A model generated the notes under the pieces. That model had not been told where the DNA came from. It made no database searches and was given only the letters and a program-made list of their open reading frames with translations. 64,000 bases of DNA from Verrucomicrobiota bacterium (GTDB lineage Bacteria; Verrucomicrobiota; Verrucomicrobiia; Chthoniobacterales; Terrimicrobiaceae), in assembly GCA_026398275.1 (NCBI GenBank), contig JAPLTF010000067.1:1-64000 (forward strand). Direction: 5' to 3'. Of the stretch, positions 16,739 to 25,838 are shown in pieces. Within the stretch, counting starts at the first letter, position 1, and the number at the start of each line of letters is the position of its first letter. The position numbers were made by a program, and so were the translations under genes.

Positions 16739-18067
16739 ATGCGAATCCCGCTGGTGGTTTTTCTGATCGTGGCGACCATCGCGTCCGCAGGGGCGGCTTC
16801 GGATCTGGAGCAGAAGCTGGATCTGGCGCGCGAAGCGGAGGACACGCACGCGGAGATCGAATTGCTCCGCCGCTGGCTCGACATCCATCCGAACGATCCG
16901 GCCGCAGTGGAGGAACTCGTCGGGCTCTGGCTCCAGGTGGAAGATTTCAGGATGGCCCTCCAAACGCTCCAGCAGACAGCCTCTCCGGAGCCGGGCCTCG
17001 TCGCCCGGACGAATGCCGAGGTCGCCTGGCGCCGGGATGACAAGATGCAGGACGCCCTGGGGATCCTGCGCACCCGGGCAGGCGCCGCTCCCAAAGACCG
17101 CGACACGCGGCTGCTGCTCGCGGAGTATCTGGCCAAGGCGAACGAACGCAAGGAGCAGATCGCGGTGTTGGACACTCTGATCAACGAGGGGAGCGGCTAC
17201 GACCTCCTGCTCGACCGCGCCGAGGCAAAGCTCGCTGCGGATGACCCCAAGGGCGCGCTGGCGGATTTCCGCCAGGCGGCGGCGGACTCGCCGGACGAAT
17301 CCCGGGTGCAGGGTGCGCGGGCGGGATTTGAGCGGCTGGAGAGCGCGCTCGCGGCCATTGCGATTCTCGACAAGGCTCCTGCAAGCCCGCTGGTTCACTT
17401 TAACAAGAGCTACTTTTGGTTCTACGGGGGCGTTCCAAATATGGGCCTCGCCGAGGCGCGTGAGGGGCTGCGCGAATGGCCGGACTCGACCTACGGAAAA
17501 ATCCTCGAAACGCGCGGCCTCGTCGCCAATGGCACGCTGACCGCCGCGCAAGCGCGCGAGGACCGCCACATCGATGTGTCCGCCGCGCTGGACGAGGAGA
17601 AGGCCCGCATGGGAATCCTCCAGGCGGATGCGGCGCTCGCGAAGAAGCCGAGCGACCTGCAGCAGATCATCAACCGCGCCTCCTGGCTGAACTACTCAGC
17701 CCAATACACGCTGGCGATGGACCAGATCGAGACGGTCCTGAAGGCGGATCCCTCGAACATCTCCGCCCTGCACTACGCGGCAGCGATCAGCCTCCGCCAG
17801 GGGAATTTCCCCGCCGCAACCGCCTATGCGGAAAAATTGAAATCGCTGAAGGCCTCGCGCGACATCCTCTCCGATGTCTACGCCGGGCTCGCGCAGATCG
17901 CGTTCGAGCAATCCAAGTTTCCGCTCGCGCTGGATTTTGCCCAGCGATCGCTCGATGCCAAACCACTCGCCCAGGTCTGGAAATTAAAATCGGCCTGCTA
18001 CACGCGGCTCGGACAGACGAACGAAGCGGCGGACGCCTTGAAGCAGGCGGAGAAAGGCTCCCGATGA
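16739..18067 (+). CDS. Exported TPR-repeat protein, partner of alpha-2-macroglobulin
   Basis: A 442-aa periplasmic or lipid-side protein with a signal peptide (MRIPLVVFLIVATIASAGAA) followed by helical pairs typical of tetratricopeptide repeats throughout, for example RAEAKLAADDPKGALADFRQ and the last repeat LAQIAFEQSKFPLALDFAQR. The ATG at 16739 is preferred to an in-frame start at 16703 because it gives a clean signal peptide. Its stop overlaps the next gene's ATG (ATGA), so it is translated with the alpha-2-macroglobulin gene and is a likely partner or scaffold for it. No catalytic motif is seen. Confidence 0.85.
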   Translation: MRIPLVVFLIVATIASAGAASDLEQKLDLAREAEDTHAEIELLRRWLDIHPNDPAAVEELVGLWLQVEDFRMALQTLQQTASPEPGLVARTNAEVAWRRDDKMQDALGILRTRAGAAPKDRDTRLLLAEYLAKANERKEQIAVLDTLINEGSGYDLLLDRAEAKLAADDPKGALADFRQAAADSPDESRVQGARAGFERLESALAAIAILDKAPASPLVHFNKSYFWFYGGVPNMGLAEAREGLREWPDSTYGKILETRGLVANGTLTAAQAREDRHIDVSAALDEEKARMGILQADAALAKKPSDLQQIINRASWLNYSAQYTLAMDQIETVLKADPSNISALHYAAAISLRQGNFPAATAYAEKLKSLKASRDILSDVYAGLAQIAFEQSKFPLALDFAQRSLDAKPLAQVWKLKSACYTRLGQTNEAADALKQAEKGSR

Positions 18068-21000
18068 AAAAGTGGTTTCTTGCAGGATTTGTCGCCCTCG
18101 GCTCCGCCTACGCGATGCAGCCGCATCCCCCGAAAGCGGATGGCCCTGCCCCAACCGTCTCCCCCACCCCGCTCCCGCCTCCGCAGGTCTTTGAGATCCC
18201 CGAGGACACGCGCCTGTTCACCGACGACCCCGAGGCGGGAGGCGTCACAATCTCCCCGGCGGATCAAAAAATCGAGCCGTTCGCGAGCTTCAGCATCACG
18301 TTCCCGACCGACATCGTCACGCCGGACAAGATCGATGCCGAGGGTGCGCAGTCCCCGCTCGTTGTCTGGCCGCCACTGGATGCGAGCTTTTTCTGGAGAT
18401 CCCCGACGACCGGCGACTTCCAGATCACGGGCCCGCGGATTCCGGGCCAGACCTACCGGTTCCGTCTCCGCGAGGATTTGAAGACCCTGGACGGAAGCGC
18501 GCTGCCGATCGGCGCATGGGGTGCCGAATTCAGCAGCGATCCGCTCAAGGTCTCGAGCTGGTATGACGAGCGCAGCCAGCTCAACTCCCGCCCGGTCGTT
18601 CCGCTGGAGTTCACCTACCCGATCCGCCTCCATGATGTGGCGGACGGGCTCTGGTTCCAGGACCGCGCCACCCGGAAGAAATTCCCCGCTGAGATCAATG
18701 TCCAGATCGAGGAGGAAAACAAAGGCCTCCCGACGCCGACCACTGTCCGCGCCACCCCGCGCGATCCGCTCCCGGTCGGGGCCACATACGACCTGGTCGT
18801 CGAAAATGTCCGCGACGCCTACGCCGGACGCACGCTCCCGTATCCGAAGGTCTTCCCGCTCGGAACAACCCGCCCGCTGACGGTTGACTACGTGGCCGCA
18901 AGGAACTGGGCCACGGACAAGCCGCATCTCGAAATCAAATTCGACACGTATCTTTCCGATGATCCCCTCCCCGCGGATGCCGTCAAGGTCGAGCCGGCGG
19001 TTTCCCATCTCGCCCTGCGGAAGGGCGGAGAGGAGATCGATGTCGATGGCGATTTCGATCCCAATATCCGCTACAAGGTCACGATCTCGAAAGCCATCAC
19101 CGGCGACCGGGGATTCCCGCTGGTAGAGAATTCGGTCTGGGGCGCGACCTTCCCGCACAAGCCGCCGACGATCCTGTTTCCCCCGGGAGAATTCCGTCAG
19201 CGCGGTGCGCTCGGCCTCCGGTTTGCGCTCGTCCAATCGAACACCGACGCCCTGCACTGGCGGCTGGCCCGCATCCCGAACGAGAAGCTTCCCGCTGTCC
19301 TCAAGCAGATCCGGGCAGAAACGATGGCGGGCGATCCGCTCCTCGTCGATGCCCTCGCCCTTGAAGTTGTCGGCAGCGGAGATTTTCCCGCAGTCACAAA
19401 CGACAAGGAAGAGCTCCGGAAAATCGAATGGAAATCCGACCTCGCCGGCCCGTATATTTTTGAAGCCTCTGCGGGGGCCGCTGACGGCACGAAGGTCGCA
19501 AACCACGCGCTCATCTGGTTCGGCGATCTCGCCCTCACCCAGAAGCTCAGTCCGGATACCCTCACCGTCCGCGTCGCCGGCATGGGGAACGGCCAGCCGG
19601 TCCCGGGCGTCCGCGTCCAGCTCCTGACCAGCGAACTGCTGGACATCGCCTCCGCGGTCAGCGATGACTCGGGCCTCGTCACCTTCCCCCGCACCGCCTC
19701 GACCGCAGCCTCGTTCTTCCAGGCCACAAACAACGGAAAATCCACGCTCTGGCCCGCATCTCCAGATGCGCAGTTCCCCTCCGGCACCTCGTATTTTTCC
19801 CCGCAGCCGACCGTTCTCGGGCGCGTCCTGACCGACCGTCCGCTCTACCGCCCCGGCCAGGAGCTGAAGATCAAGGGCTTTGTCCGCACCAAGAAGGACG
19901 GCCTCCTCACCGTTCCGGAAAACCAGGTCATCTCATGGGAAATTGTGAAAGCCTGGCAGGACGATGTCCTCGCCTCGGGAACAGCGAAGGTCTCGCCGTC
20001 CGGCGGATGGAACGCCGCATGGGTCACCCCCGAGGATGGCGCCCTCGGCGAATACCGCGTGCGGGCGAAACTCGGCATCGCGGATGCCGGAAACCCCGCG
20101 ATGTTCCGCATCGAGGAATTCCGGAATCCCCCGTTCTCGGTGAGCTGCGAGGCGGACGAGATCGGCAAACTGGCCGAGTCGGTCCTCCATGTTTCGTCGC
20201 GGTATTTTCACGGTGCCCCGAATGCCGGCAGCCGGGTCAAATGGAAGGCCACATGGCTGAGCGACCACGAGGGAGATTTCTATTTCAGCGAAGAGAGCGA
20301 TGGCTTCATCCAGGTCGATCTCTATTCCCAACTCGTGAAGGAGCCGGTATACCAAATCGCTGTGGAGGGGGAAACCTCGCTGGACGGCAACGGCCAGGCT
20401 GTCCTCACCTCGCCCCAGCCATTCCCGGACCCCGGCAACCGCGCCGATTCCACGGTCATCTGGCAGGTGGATATCACCGGACCGGACGGACAGACGATCT
20501 CCGGCGGAGCGACCGACTACGTCAAGATGAACGAGGTCACGCTCGGCGTGAAAGCGATCGGTGAAGACCCGGAAAATTCCGCCAAATTCGAACTCCGCGC
20601 GCTCCCGCGCTTCGAAGGCGCTCCGGTCCCGGCGAAAGTTCCGGTCGTCCTCTACATCGTCAAGGCGAAGTCGGTGAAGGAACAGATCGCCCCGTTTGTT
20701 TATCGCTATCGGAATTTTGACGACTTCATCAAGATCGCCTCGAAGGATGTGCCGTCGACGGGGACCGTGGAATTTCCCGCAAAGGAACCCGGACGCTACG
20801 TCCTCGTGGCCGGACCGGTCACGGGCGGAATGCAGGTCAGCGCACAGCAGACGGTGACCGGACCGGGCGAGTCGGAATTCCCGATCCGCAACGAGGAATC
20901 GCTCGAAGTCACCGGCCCCAAAACTCCTGTCGTTCTCGGCCGGAACGCCGGCTTCGACATCGTCGCCCCCTCGGGCGGAATCGCATGGGTTACGGTCGAG

Positions 21001-23547
21001 ACGGATCACATCCTCGAATCCCGCACGGTCGAACTCCCGGGCAATGCCACCCACATCGACATCCTCACGAAGGAACAATTTTTACCGAACGCCTTCGCCA
21101 CCGTCTATCTCCTCCGGCCGGGCGGAAACGACAAGATCCCGGGCGAGATGTTCGGATTCAGCGCATTCGCGATTTCTGATCCCTCGAAGGAATTGAGCGT
21201 CCACCCGCAGGTCGGCAAACCGGCCTACGAACCTCGCGAAAAAGTCACAGGCTCGGTCCTCGTCACCAGCGAAGGCAAACCGGTCGAGGGCGCCGAGGTC
21301 ACGGTCTATGCCGTCGACGACTCGATCCTCACGCTCGGCGGCTGGGAGCTGCCGGACATCGCCTCGCCGTTCTTCCCGCAGAATACTTTCAACGTCATCA
21401 CCTCGCCCGCCCTGCGCGGGCTTTCGGATGGCATCAACCCGGAGCAGCTCACGCAAAAAGGCTACACCGTCGGCGACGGCGGCGACGAGGCGATCGGCAA
21501 TGTGGAGTTCACCCGGAAGGATTTCAAACCGATCCTCTTCTGGAGCCCGAACCTGAAGTCCGACGCCAAGGGCGAGGTCACATTCGAGACGGCTGCGCCG
21601 GACAACCTCACGCGCTTCCGCGTCATCGCGTTCGCCCAGACACCGAAAAGCCAGTTCGGTGCCGCATCGGACACGTTCGAGGTTTCCAAGAAGCTCATCA
21701 TCGAACCCGCCCTGCCCCGGTTCCTGCGCGAGGGCGACGAGATCGAGCTCCGCGCGGTCGCGCGACAGAAGTTTGCAGCAAACGAAAAACTCGTCGTCCG
21801 CTGCTCGACCAGCCTCAACCCTGGTATTTCGGCTCGAACTGAGGTCAGTGCCGACAAGGATGCACCTGCAGTCGTCCGGGTCCCGGTCAAAATCAAAAAC
21901 GATATATCGAGCGTCACCATCCGCTTCGATGTCGCCTCCACCGGCCCGGAAAAGGCGGCGGACTCGGTCGAAGTCACACTCCCGGTCCTCCCGCGCACGA
22001 TCCTCGTCAACGAATCGAAAGCCGGAAGCTGGGCGGGCGACAAATTCCCCGCGCCGGACTTCATGCCACCGTCCTGGCTCTCCTCGCGCGGAACGTTCAG
22101 CACGACGCTCTCGACCTCTCCCTGGCTCACCAAGCTCATGGGACTGCCGTCGGTGCTGGACTATCCGCACGGATGCCTCGAACAGCAGTCGTCCCGCATC
22201 CTCGCATTCACCTCGCTGGCCGACCTCCTCAAATGGATCCCGTCGAACAAGGAACGCGACGAGAACTACCGCCATACGATTCTCGAATCGCTGAAGGTCA
22301 CCGAATCCTCGCTCCTCCCGGATGGCCTTCTGCCCTACTGGCCGATGGGCACGACCGGCAGCCCGTTCGTCACCATCCAGACCGCCCTCGCCACAGCCCT
22401 GGCTGAGTCCGAGGGAATGGATGTTCCCGCGCGGCTGAGCGATGAACTCCCTACCGCGCTCCACGGAATGATCGAACGCACGATCCCGGTCTCGCCAACC
22501 CTCCGCGCCTTTGCGATGTTCGTCATCACTCAGATCGAGGAAAAACCCGACCTCACCGCCGCGGCGGATGAGCTATATCTCGAACGCGACAAGCTCACCT
22601 ACGAGGGCAAGGCCTTCCTCGCCCTGTCCTACGCCGAGCTCAAAGCCTCTCCCGCCAAAGAAAAGCAGCTCGTCAGCGAACTACCCGCAGAATTCGGCGA
22701 CGGAGGGTTCGATCCGCAGACATTCTCCTCGCCGACCCGCACCGAGGCCCTCTGCCTGCTCGCCCGGTTCTCGCAGGACCCGAATGCCAACGCCTCAACC
22801 ATCCGCTCGCGGATCGACAAGCTCATGGAGTCGTCGTCATCGCTTTCCACGCAGGAAAATCTCTGGCTCCTCCTCACGTTCAAGGCCCTCTTGAAAACCC
22901 AGCCGCCTGCAGCGATCGCGAAGACGGTCAAGCCGGTGCCCGACGCACTCGCCCCGAACAAATCCGCCGCCGAGTGGACGGACCGCCTGCTCACCAAAGC
23001 CGCCGAACTCCAGATCACCGGCCTCGGTAACACGGCCAAGGGAACGTTTGTCCTCAACGCCCGCCGCCAGCTCTCGGACGCCGAAACCCAGCCGGTCCAG
23101 AAGGGAATGCGCCTCGACCGCCTCGTGAGGAACGTCACCGATCCCGCACGCAAGGGAACCCCCGAAGCCCCGTTCAAACTCGGCGACGAGATCCTCATCA
23201 CCTACCGCTTCCAATCCTCGAAGCCCCAAAGCTTCGTCGCCCTCGAGGATGCCCTCCCCGCGAGCATCGAGGTCCTCAACCCGAACCTCGACCTCTTCGG
23301 CAAAGCCTACTCGATCAGCGAGGAATCCGGCGTCAGCACCGCGGCCCTCTCCCATTCCGAGATGCACGACAGCCGCACCGACCTCTACTTCGACGACATC
23401 TCCGCCGGGCTCCATTCCTACACCGTCCTCGCCCGCGTCACCTCCGCAGGCACATTCGAATGGCCGGCCGCCCAGATCTACCCGATGTATGACAGCCGCA
23501 TCTACGCCCGCACCGCCCCCAATACCTGCGCGGTGAAGGCGGAGTAG
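18064..23547 (+). CDS. Bacterial alpha-2-macroglobulin with thioester motif
   Basis: A very large (1827 aa) periplasmic protein of the bacterial alpha-2-macroglobulin family. Such proteins trap proteases: cleavage of a bait region exposes a reactive thioester. An N-terminal signal region (MKKWFLAGFVALGSAYA) is followed by Ig-like and MG domains (about 30-1000), the A2M segment FKPILFWSPNL / ETAAPDNLTRFRVIAFA, and the thioester motif GCLEQ with Cys1371 and Gln1374 intact in the helical TED domain, ending in a receptor-like beta domain. There is no lipobox, unlike E. coli YfhM. The start is the ATG at 18064, overlapping the TPR gene stop; the frame is open much further upstream but that is antiparallel noise inside the TPR gene. 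No pbpC (the usual partner) is found here. Confidence 0.92.
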   Translation: MKKWFLAGFVALGSAYAMQPHPPKADGPAPTVSPTPLPPPQVFEIPEDTRLFTDDPEAGGVTISPADQKIEPFASFSITFPTDIVTPDKIDAEGAQSPLVVWPPLDASFFWRSPTTGDFQITGPRIPGQTYRFRLREDLKTLDGSALPIGAWGAEFSSDPLKVSSWYDERSQLNSRPVVPLEFTYPIRLHDVADGLWFQDRATRKKFPAEINVQIEEENKGLPTPTTVRATPRDPLPVGATYDLVVENVRDAYAGRTLPYPKVFPLGTTRPLTVDYVAARNWATDKPHLEIKFDTYLSDDPLPADAVKVEPAVSHLALRKGGEEIDVDGDFDPNIRYKVTISKAITGDRGFPLVENSVWGATFPHKPPTILFPPGEFRQRGALGLRFALVQSNTDALHWRLARIPNEKLPAVLKQIRAETMAGDPLLVDALALEVVGSGDFPAVTNDKEELRKIEWKSDLAGPYIFEASAGAADGTKVANHALIWFGDLALTQKLSPDTLTVRVAGMGNGQPVPGVRVQLLTSELLDIASAVSDDSGLVTFPRTASTAASFFQATNNGKSTLWPASPDAQFPSGTSYFSPQPTVLGRVLTDRPLYRPGQELKIKGFVRTKKDGLLTVPENQVISWEIVKAWQDDVLASGTAKVSPSGGWNAAWVTPEDGALGEYRVRAKLGIADAGNPAMFRIEEFRNPPFSVSCEADEIGKLAESVLHVSSRYFHGAPNAGSRVKWKATWLSDHEGDFYFSEESDGFIQVDLYSQLVKEPVYQIAVEGETSLDGNGQAVLTSPQPFPDPGNRADSTVIWQVDITGPDGQTISGGATDYVKMNEVTLGVKAIGEDPENSAKFELRALPRFEGAPVPAKVPVVLYIVKAKSVKEQIAPFVYRYRNFDDFIKIASKDVPSTGTVEFPAKEPGRYVLVAGPVTGGMQVSAQQTVTGPGESEFPIRNEESLEVTGPKTPVVLGRNAGFDIVAPSGGIAWVTVETDHILESRTVELPGNATHIDILTKEQFLPNAFATVYLLRPGGNDKIPGEMFGFSAFAISDPSKELSVHPQVGKPAYEPREKVTGSVLVTSEGKPVEGAEVTVYAVDDSILTLGGWELPDIASPFFPQNTFNVITSPALRGLSDGINPEQLTQKGYTVGDGGDEAIGNVEFTRKDFKPILFWSPNLKSDAKGEVTFETAAPDNLTRFRVIAFAQTPKSQFGAASDTFEVSKKLIIEPALPRFLREGDEIELRAVARQKFAANEKLVVRCSTSLNPGISARTEVSADKDAPAVVRVPVKIKNDISSVTIRFDVASTGPEKAADSVEVTLPVLPRTILVNESKAGSWAGDKFPAPDFMPPSWLSSRGTFSTTLSTSPWLTKLMGLPSVLDYPHGCLEQQSSRILAFTSLADLLKWIPSNKERDENYRHTILESLKVTESSLLPDGLLPYWPMGTTGSPFVTIQTALATALAESEGMDVPARLSDELPTALHGMIERTIPVSPTLRAFAMFVITQIEEKPDLTAAADELYLERDKLTYEGKAFLALSYAELKASPAKEKQLVSELPAEFGDGGFDPQTFSSPTRTEALCLLARFSQDPNANASTIRSRIDKLMESSSSLSTQENLWLLLTFKALLKTQPPAAIAKTVKPVPDALAPNKSAAEWTDRLLTKAAELQITGLGNTAKGTFVLNARRQLSDAETQPVQKGMRLDRLVRNVTDPARKGTPEAPFKLGDEILITYRFQSSKPQSFVALEDALPASIEVLNPNLDLFGKAYSISEESGVSTAALSHSEMHDSRTDLYFDDISAGLHSYTVLARVTSAGTFEWPAAQIYPMYDSRIYARTAPNTCAVKAE

Positions 23548-23576
23548 AACGCTGACCGACCGCCATCGAAACATTT

Positions 23577-23638
23577 TGGAGGGACCGGCGCCGTCCGGTC
23601 CGTCGCATTTCACGGACGACACAGCGGTCGTCCCTCCA
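23577..23638 (-). repeat. REP-like palindromic element, copy 1
   Basis: A 62-bp GC-rich element bounded by GGAGGGACC and GGTCGTCCCTCC on the plus strand. On the minus strand it aligns almost base for base with the element at 32161-32221. It lies 30 bp after the alpha-2-macroglobulin stop, between convergent genes, where a hairpin could also stop transcription. Confidence 0.8.
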
Positions 23639-23668
23639 GCACCAAAGCCGAAGCAAAAATGGGGAAAA

Positions 23669-24940
23669 TCAACCCTGCCCCGCGCGACGATTCCTCAACA
23701 TTGCAAAAATCACCGGAATCATAAGCAGCGGACACAGCGAAGTCGCTAGGAACGCCGCCTTTAAGCCGAACGCCTGCAGGCTCATGTCCGGACCGAGGAT
23801 GCTGCCGATGAAAGTGGTTCTGAGGCTGGTGCCCTGATCCGCAATCACTCCGACCAGCCACGGCATCAGCGCGGCCCCGCCATCTCCCGCTGCGGCCAGC
23901 AGCGCGAACATCGATGCGCCGGCGAGCGGATACCTCGCTGCGGACATCGAAATCGTCCCCGGCCAGAGCATGCTCACGAAGACCCCGGAAAGCCCGATGG
24001 CGACCAGCGCAATGATCGCCGATGGCGAGACCGCCATGACCGCGCAGGTGAGCGCTGAGAGCAGGGCACTCCACAGCAGCACCCGTCCCAGATTGGCGTG
24101 CCCGCCTTTGAATCCGAACCAGAGGCGCCCGACAATCATGCCGACGCCGAAGAGAAAAAATCCGACAAGATCGGCGATCACCTTCGGATACCCGAGAGCG
24201 GTTTCGACGTAGGCCGACGTCCACTGCGCGATCGTCACCTCGGTTGCCCCGGCAAGCGCCATGGCCGCCAGAAGCCAGTAGATCGAGGGATTCCGCAGCA
24301 TCGACCGGAGCGTGTGGCGGAGGTCCGGGTTCGCGAGCGGCGGAAGTTTAACGAGAAGGAATGCCACCGTGTTGGTGACCGGTAGCAGGCTCCACGCAAG
24401 CATGACCCACGGCCAGGATCCCGCGCCGAGCAGATACAGCGCCAGCCCGGTCACGACGATGACCGCCACTTTTCCAATCGGATAGAACGCATGCAGCACG
24501 GCCATCGCCCCGCTCTTGTTCTCCGAGGGCAGCGCGTTGATCAGCGGACTCAGCAGAACCTCAAGAAGGCCGCAGCCGATCGAGAAGGCGATCGTTCCGA
24601 AAACAAATCCGGCATAGGGGCTGGGCAGAAACGCCGGCGACAGCGCGAAGATCCACAGCCCGATCGCGGACAGCGCGTTGGCGGCGGCGATCAGCGGTTT
24701 TGGATGCACGCGATCCGCAACGGCCGTGCACACGAGATCGACCAGCAACTGGGTGAGAAAGTTGACCAGGATCAGCCGCCCGATCTGCTCGAATGTCAGC
24801 CCGAACTCCTTCCGCAGCGGAATAAACAGGAGCGGGGTGATATTGATCACCAGCGCCTGGATGAACATGCCCAGGTAACAACACCATGTCACCCGGCGGA
24901 CGGAGGAGGCTTCCTGCATTGGCGAATGGCTTTGATCCAT
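23669..24940 (-). CDS. MFS transporter (FucP/sugar-permease-like)
   Basis: A 423-aa integral membrane protein with about 12 predicted membrane segments in two halves. The N-terminal part (CCYLGMFIQALVINITPLLF, then the loop after TM2 with ADRVHPKPLI, a divergent form of the MFS motif A) and the central FGVGMIVGRLWFGF segment fit the major facilitator superfamily, closest in feel to the FucP/sugar-permease group. The substrate cannot be read from the sequence. It stands alone on the minus strand, convergent with the alpha-2-macroglobulin gene. Confidence 0.85.
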   Translation of the reverse strand: MDQSHSPMQEASSVRRVTWCCYLGMFIQALVINITPLLFIPLRKEFGLTFEQIGRLILVNFLTQLLVDLVCTAVADRVHPKPLIAAANALSAIGLWIFALSPAFLPSPYAGFVFGTIAFSIGCGLLEVLLSPLINALPSENKSGAMAVLHAFYPIGKVAVIVVTGLALYLLGAGSWPWVMLAWSLLPVTNTVAFLLVKLPPLANPDLRHTLRSMLRNPSIYWLLAAMALAGATEVTIAQWTSAYVETALGYPKVIADLVGFFLFGVGMIVGRLWFGFKGGHANLGRVLLWSALLSALTCAVMAVSPSAIIALVAIGLSGVFVSMLWPGTISMSAARYPLAGASMFALLAAAGDGGAALMPWLVGVIADQGTSLRTTFIGSILGPDMSLQAFGLKAAFLATSLCPLLMIPVIFAMLRNRRAGQG

Positions 24941-25091
24941 GCTTGGCGGCGGGCCTCAGCTTTGCGAATAGCCACCCTGCGTGAAAGTGAAATATTTGAA
25001 GCCAGATGGTTGTCGCTTTGCCTTGATTCCCGATTCAGGGCACCAGAATCACATTTTCCGGCGTGCGCGGGACTGAATAGTTTTCACGAGG

Positions 25092-25265
25092 CTACATCAC
25101 AAATGGCTCGATCACCTCACGACGAAGGACTTCTTCTTCCCGCAGGTGCATTGTCTGGATGATCTCCTCAAATGCCGCCACTGCCTGCTCATACGTCATC
25201 GGCGACGGCGTCTCGTCCATCGGGCGGTCAAAAACCGGCAACTCAAAATCATCTTCTGGTCTCAT
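25092..25265 (-). CDS. Small acidic protein paired with a nucleotidyltransferase
   Basis: A 57-aa acidic protein starting at the ATG 25265 one base after the stop of the nucleotidyltransferase gene, and ending in TAG at 25092. It begins RPEDDFELPVFDRP and has one clear amphipathic helix (TYEQAVAAFEEIIQTMHLRE) followed by EEEVLRREVIEPF. I do not recognise a family. The tight spacing says it is cotranslated with the enzyme, and its size and charge would suit a binding partner or antitoxin-like subunit, but that is inference from position. Confidence 0.7.
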   Translation of the reverse strand: MRPEDDFELPVFDRPMDETPSPMTYEQAVAAFEEIIQTMHLREEEVLRREVIEPFVM

Positions 25266-25266
25266 T

Positions 25267-25809
25267 TCAGGCCCCCTGTTTGATGAAACGCTGCCATATT
25301 TCCACGATCCGCGCCAGCGATTCGTTCCCGCCGTAACGAAGTATCAAATCGCGAAAAGTGCTTTCCGAAGGATCGAGGCGATGGAGCATCACAAGCTGCC
25401 GTATGTCCTCCCAATCCTGATCCGGTTTCGAGCGGTCCGGGCTGCGTGCCGCATGAAGCTTCAGCGCAACCATGTGCCGCGCAGATGGAGTTTTCACCGC
25501 GTCGCTCCCAGTTGCCTCGGCGGAGAGTTTTGCGAACGTGGCATCGTCCAGGATCATCAAATCCACCCTCGGCCACCCGACCTTCCCACTGAACTGCGCG
25601 AACGCATTCCCCTCCGAGTAACAAGTGTATCCGAATGCGGCCAGCATCGCCTCCCACTCCCTGCGCTGCTCAGATCGCACCAGAAAGTCCACATCCAGCG
25701 TCATCCGCGAATGCCCCAGCTTTGAAACTGCTTGCCCTCCGATCAAAAGCAGATCCAGCCCGCGCTTCCCTGCCTCCTTTGTCACTCGATCAATGAGTTC
25801 CTGGATCAT
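25267..25809 (-). CDS. Nucleotidyltransferase-fold protein (AbiEii/MNT-like)
   Basis: A 180-aa protein with the start of a nucleotidyltransferase domain: LLLIGGQAVSKLGHSRMTLD with Gly24-Gly25 and the metal-binding pair Asp39 and Asp41 (DVDFLV). The rest fits the DUF6036/AbiEii type: a third acidic position in RVDLMILDD, then HMVALKLHAARSPDRSKPDQ and EDIRQLVMLH. Family members include toxins of AbiE-like toxin-antitoxin systems and uncharacterised nucleotidyltransferases. A 57-aa gene follows after one base. There is no AbiEi-type regulator upstream, so the order differs from AbiE. The transketolase gene ends 29 bp before this region on the same strand. Confidence 0.8.
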   Translation of the reverse strand: MIQELIDRVTKEAGKRGLDLLLIGGQAVSKLGHSRMTLDVDFLVRSEQRREWEAMLAAFGYTCYSEGNAFAQFSGKVGWPRVDLMILDDATFAKLSAEATGSDAVKTPSARHMVALKLHAARSPDRSKPDQDWEDIRQLVMLHRLDPSESTFRDLILRYGGNESLARIVEIWQRFIKQGA

Positions 25810-25838
25810 CGGTCAGAAACTTCAGGAGATCGGTCCGC

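Noticed and set aside
17476-18063. Extension of the alpha-2-macroglobulin frame upstream by 196 codons
   Set aside because: The upstream part runs in another frame of the TPR gene. The ATG at 18064 gives a signal peptide and the usual 4-bp overlap.
17998-19506. A 502-codon minus-strand frame over the 5' half of the alpha-2-macroglobulin gene
   Set aside because: Antisense shadow without motifs; the plus-strand protein is continuous for 1827 residues.
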